In this document: piece after piece, positions 6,353 to 7,959 of the stretch | Layout: each line of letters begins with the position of its first letter | Position numbering within the stretch: position 1 is the first letter of the stretch | From: Phormidesmis priestleyi | GTDB lineage: Bacteria; Cyanobacteriota; Cyanobacteriia; Phormidesmidales; Phormidesmidaceae | Direction: 5' to 3' | DNA length: 7,959 nt | Assembly (NCBI GenBank): GCA_003242115.1 | Contig: QBMP01000017.1 | Span: 1 to 7,959, forward strand | Position numbers and translations under genes: made by a program | The notes under the pieces: generated by a model | Told to the model about the DNA's origin: nothing | Databases searched by the model: none | The model's input: the letters and a program-made list of their open reading frames with translations, nothing else

Positions 6353-6586
6353 GTGTCGAAAACGGCCTGGTTCAAAAAAGGCCGATCTGTGATAGCACTC
6401 ACAGCACAAAATGAACCATCACTGATGATTTCGGCAAAAAATCACTACTACGATTACAAATGCCGACGGCGAAGCAGAAAAGAAGACTTTACCTACAGTC
6501 GTCAATATTTTTTGCAACAACTTCACTACCGTACTAACATTCACCACATCCTGAAGAAAAATCCCCTTATCCGCGAACATCTGTAA
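6353..6586 (+). CDS. Small basic hypothetical protein (uncertain)
   Basis: 77 residues from a GTG start with AGGAG nine bases upstream, ending TAA at 6584-6586. The protein is rich in Lys, Arg and His, with a KCRRRSRKED cluster and many aromatic residues, and shows no signal peptide or membrane span. I do not recognise a family; the composition would suit a nucleic-acid-binding peptide or a spurious frame in AT-rich DNA. It would be the only plus-strand gene in the window. It is fully antisense, over 6419-6586, to the minus-strand frame 6419-6700, so probably at most one of the two is real. The Shine-Dalgarno and upstream inverted repeat favour this one; codon choice looks about equally plausible in both. 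Confidence 0.3.
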   Translation: MSKTAWFKKGRSVIALTAQNEPSLMISAKNHYYDYKCRRRSRKEDFTYSRQYFLQQLHYRTNIHHILKKNPLIREHL

Positions 6587-6700
6587 GACTTTGTAGATTG
6601 CTACAATCCGCAAAATCGTCATGAGCGCATCGAAACCTAGCACCTGGAAGCCGGACTGGGTAGCCATAGACGAGGCTATGGCTAGCAGCGCTACAGCCAT
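6419..6700 (-). CDS. Small hydrophobic hypothetical protein (uncertain)
   Basis: 93 codons, or 82 if the second ATG at 6667 is used; both starts lie inside the nested palindrome 6662-6716 and neither has a Shine-Dalgarno. From GFQVLGFDALMTILRIVAIYKVLQ onward the sequence is amphipathic and hydrophobic, and residues 80-89 (AFVIVVVIFC) could span a membrane. I recognise no family. It follows the peptidase stop on the same strand and could be read from the same transcript. The frame stays open upstream to a stop at 6731, so its original start may have been replaced by the palindrome. It may be a small membrane protein, a decayed gene fragment or chance; it overlaps the plus-strand frame 6353-6586. 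Confidence 0.3.
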   Translation of the reverse strand: MAVALLAIASSMATQSGFQVLGFDALMTILRIVAIYKVLQMFADKGIFLQDVVNVSTVVKLLQKILTTVGKVFFSASPSAFVIVVVIFCRNHQ

Positions 6701-6716
6701 AGCCTCGTCTATGGCT
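6662..6716. repeat. Nested perfect palindrome: 22-bp arms, each itself a hairpin
   Basis: The arms 6662-6683 and 6695-6716 are exact reverse complements around an 11-base loop (6684-6694). Each arm is itself an inverted repeat: AGCCATAG, six bases, CTATGGCT. The octamer and its complement thus occur four times in 55 bases, allowing either one 22-bp hairpin or two 8-bp hairpins side by side. It begins four bases past the peptidase stop on the minus strand. There is no T-run, so it could be a non-canonical terminator, a 3'-end stabiliser or a small dispersed palindromic element. Confidence 0.85.
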
Positions 6717-6720
6717 GAGA

Positions 6721-7959
6721 CTAAACCGCGCTAGAGAACTTAGATTGGATTAAGGTGAAGAGCGATCGCATACCCATAGCCTCACCGCCTTCCGGGCGAC
6801 CGGGGCGATAGCGAGTGTTGTAGGCCATAAAATCCACATGAATCCAAGGCTTAGGATAGGAAATAGTCTGGTTGCCTACGAACGATTGCAAAAACAGCGC
6901 CGCTGTAATCGCCCCGCCATAGGGCGCATTAGAAATATTGTTCAAATCCGCCACCCTGCTTTCTAGCATGGCGCGGTACGGCTCATGTAAAGGTAGCTGC
7001 CACAGCGGATCGTCCTGCTGTTCGCCAATTTTTACCAGAGTTTGCGCGATCGCCTCATCATTACAAAACAGCGCCGCAATTTCTGCCCCAATCGCAACTC
7101 TGGCCGCGCCGGTCAGAGTTGCACAGTCTATAAGTAAATCCGGCAATTCGCGGCTCGCTTCACTCAGCGCATCGGCTAGCACTAACCGGCCTTCCGCATC
7201 GGTATTGCCAATTTCTACCGTCGTCCCTTGGCGAGAAGTCAGCACATCTAGCGGGCGAGTAGCGCTGCCTGAAATGCTGTTTTCTACTGCCGGAATCAGC
7301 ACCCTGAGCCGTACCCTGACCCCAAGCTGCATGATCATTTTGGCCAAACCCAGTACCTGCGCCGCGCCGCCCATGTCCTTTTTCATCAGCTTCATTCCGG
7401 CTGAGGTTTTCATATTCAGCCCGCCCGTATCGAAGCAAACGCCCTTGCCAACCAGTGTTATTGTCGGTGCATCGAGTTCGCCCCAGTGCAGATCAATCAG
7501 CCTTGGTTTTTGTGAGCTTGACTGCTCATTCGCTTTGCCGACTGCATAGATCATCGGGTAATTGGCGGTGAGCAAATCTTCTCCTACCGTCACGCTGCAC
7601 TCAGCGCCAAACCTGTCTGCTAATTGCTGTGCCATTTCTGCTAGCTGCTGAGGCCCCATATCCAAAGCAGGCGTATTCACCAAGTCGCGCACTAAATAGG
7701 TGGCTTCGGCAGCGGCGGTAATGTAGCGCTGATTGGCACTCTCTGGGAAGGCGAGTTCTGGCAGGGCGTCGGCGTCAGTGCGCTTGTATCGGGTGAAGCG
7801 GTATTGGCCCAGCACCCAGCCTAAGCACAGCTGAGTAGCGATTTCGGGCGGTAGATCATCGGCGAGGGTATATTTTTGCGCCGGTAGCAGGGTGGCAAGA
7901 TGGCTGATGCTCCAGGTGTCGAGGGTAGCAGGTTTGCCGACGAGCACTCGCTCTAACTC
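6721..7959 (-). CDS. M17-family leucyl aminopeptidase (N-terminus cut by window edge)
   Basis: The frame stays open to the window edge. A GTG at 7947 would give 408 residues, but the frame continues upstream (ELER...) and relatives are about 450-460 residues, so the true start lies outside. Numbered from that GTG, all M17 catalytic residues are present with the spacing of E. coli PepA: metal ligands K168, D173, D191, D250 and E252, and catalytic K180 and R254 (motifs KGVCFDTGG, MKKDMGGAA, NTDAEGRL). Downstream blocks LIDCATLTGAARVAIG and RPGRPEGGEAMGMR are also typical. The LGWVLGQYRFTRYK and RDLVNTPALDMGP stretches suit the shorter M17 branch rather than classical long PepA. It should be a cytosolic dinuclear-metal exopeptidase releasing N-terminal residues from peptides, usually hexameric. 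The stop at 6721 is followed within four bases by the nested palindrome. Confidence 0.93.
   Translation of the reverse strand, partial: ELERVLVGKPATLDTWSISHLATLLPAQKYTLADDLPPEIATQLCLGWVLGQYRFTRYKRTDADALPELAFPESANQRYITAAAEATYLVRDLVNTPALDMGPQQLAEMAQQLADRFGAECSVTVGEDLLTANYPMIYAVGKANEQSSSQKPRLIDLHWGELDAPTITLVGKGVCFDTGGLNMKTSAGMKLMKKDMGGAAQVLGLAKMIMQLGVRVRLRVLIPAVENSISGSATRPLDVLTSRQGTTVEIGNTDAEGRLVLADALSEASRELPDLLIDCATLTGAARVAIGAEIAALFCNDEAIAQTLVKIGEQQDDPLWQLPLHEPYRAMLESRVADLNNISNAPYGGAITAALFLQSFVGNQTISYPKPWIHVDFMAYNTRYRPGRPEGGEAMGMRSLFTLIQSKFSSAV

Larger units (their letters stand above)
593..7053. repeat. HIP1 octamer palindromes (GCGATCGC), 12 dispersed copies
   Basis: Exact GCGATCGC begins at 593, 667, 1579, 1869, 2222, 2255, 2693, 3080, 3493, 4935, 6762 and 7046. 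HIP1 is the highly iterated palindrome typical of many cyanobacterial genomes. Nine copies lie in the first 3.6 kb, none in 3501-4934, one between two genes at 4935, none in 4943-6761, and two in the peptidase gene. This is the strongest taxonomic marker in the window. Confidence 0.92.

Noticed and set aside
6358..6386. Intrinsic terminator on the minus strand (CGGCC, T-rich loop, GGCCG, TTTTC)
   Set aside because: The stem is only 5 bp with a 12-base loop and a short T-run, too weak to call; it also lies inside the better-supported plus-strand small frame.
6938..7549. Open frame of 203 codons on the plus strand
   Set aside because: It is antisense to the conserved catalytic core of the M17 peptidase. 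Its Ser/Ala-rich translation has no family resemblance and is explained by the codon bias of the opposite strand.

Overview
The window looks like chromosomal DNA from a cyanobacterium, perhaps a Leptolyngbya-like or related lineage. The evidence is twelve copies of the HIP1 octamer GCGATCGC, a response regulator fused to a Ycf55/DUF3685 domain (a family known from cyanobacteria and red algal plastids), and a large helical-repeat protein of a kind seen in cyanobacteria. The genus is a guess. All five confident protein genes lie on the minus strand.

Layout from low to high coordinates. 1-1590: 3' truncated gene for a receiver-domain response regulator with a long Ycf55-like C-terminal part. 1678-3624: a 648-residue, single-span membrane protein with an Arg/Lys-rich N-terminus, about four 54-residue helical repeats and an acidic tail. 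This gene and the regulator are 87 bases apart in the same direction and may be co-transcribed. 3625-4117: a gene-poor stretch holding a possible promoter with a palindrome, a short tandem repeat, a possible cyanobacterial dispersed repeat and several small stem-loops. 4118-4810: a cation diffusion facilitator (probably Zn2+) that stops right after its sixth membrane helix and so has no cytoplasmic C-terminal domain. 4860-4899: a perfect 12-bp inverted repeat between that gene and the next. 4961-6211: an acetamidase/formamidase-family protein with a hydrophobic export or anchor segment. 6212-6720: an AT-richer stretch with operator-like inverted repeats, two overlapping antisense small reading frames of uncertain reality, and a nested perfect palindrome (22-bp arms) starting four bases past the next gene's stop. 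6721-7959: an M17-family metallo-aminopeptidase with all metal and catalytic residues present, cut off at its N-terminus by the window edge.

The genes do not form an obvious single pathway. The regulator and repeat-protein pair may be one unit. The transporter, amidase and peptidase look like separate units divided by inverted repeats. HIP1 sites are frequent in the regulator and repeat-protein genes, present in the peptidase, and absent from the transporter and amidase genes, so the middle of the window may have a different history. I found no clear defence system, CRISPR array, RNA gene or intact mobile element. The most unusual items are the nested palindrome, the C-terminally bare transporter, the exported amidase and the receiver domain with Arg in place of the conserved Lys.
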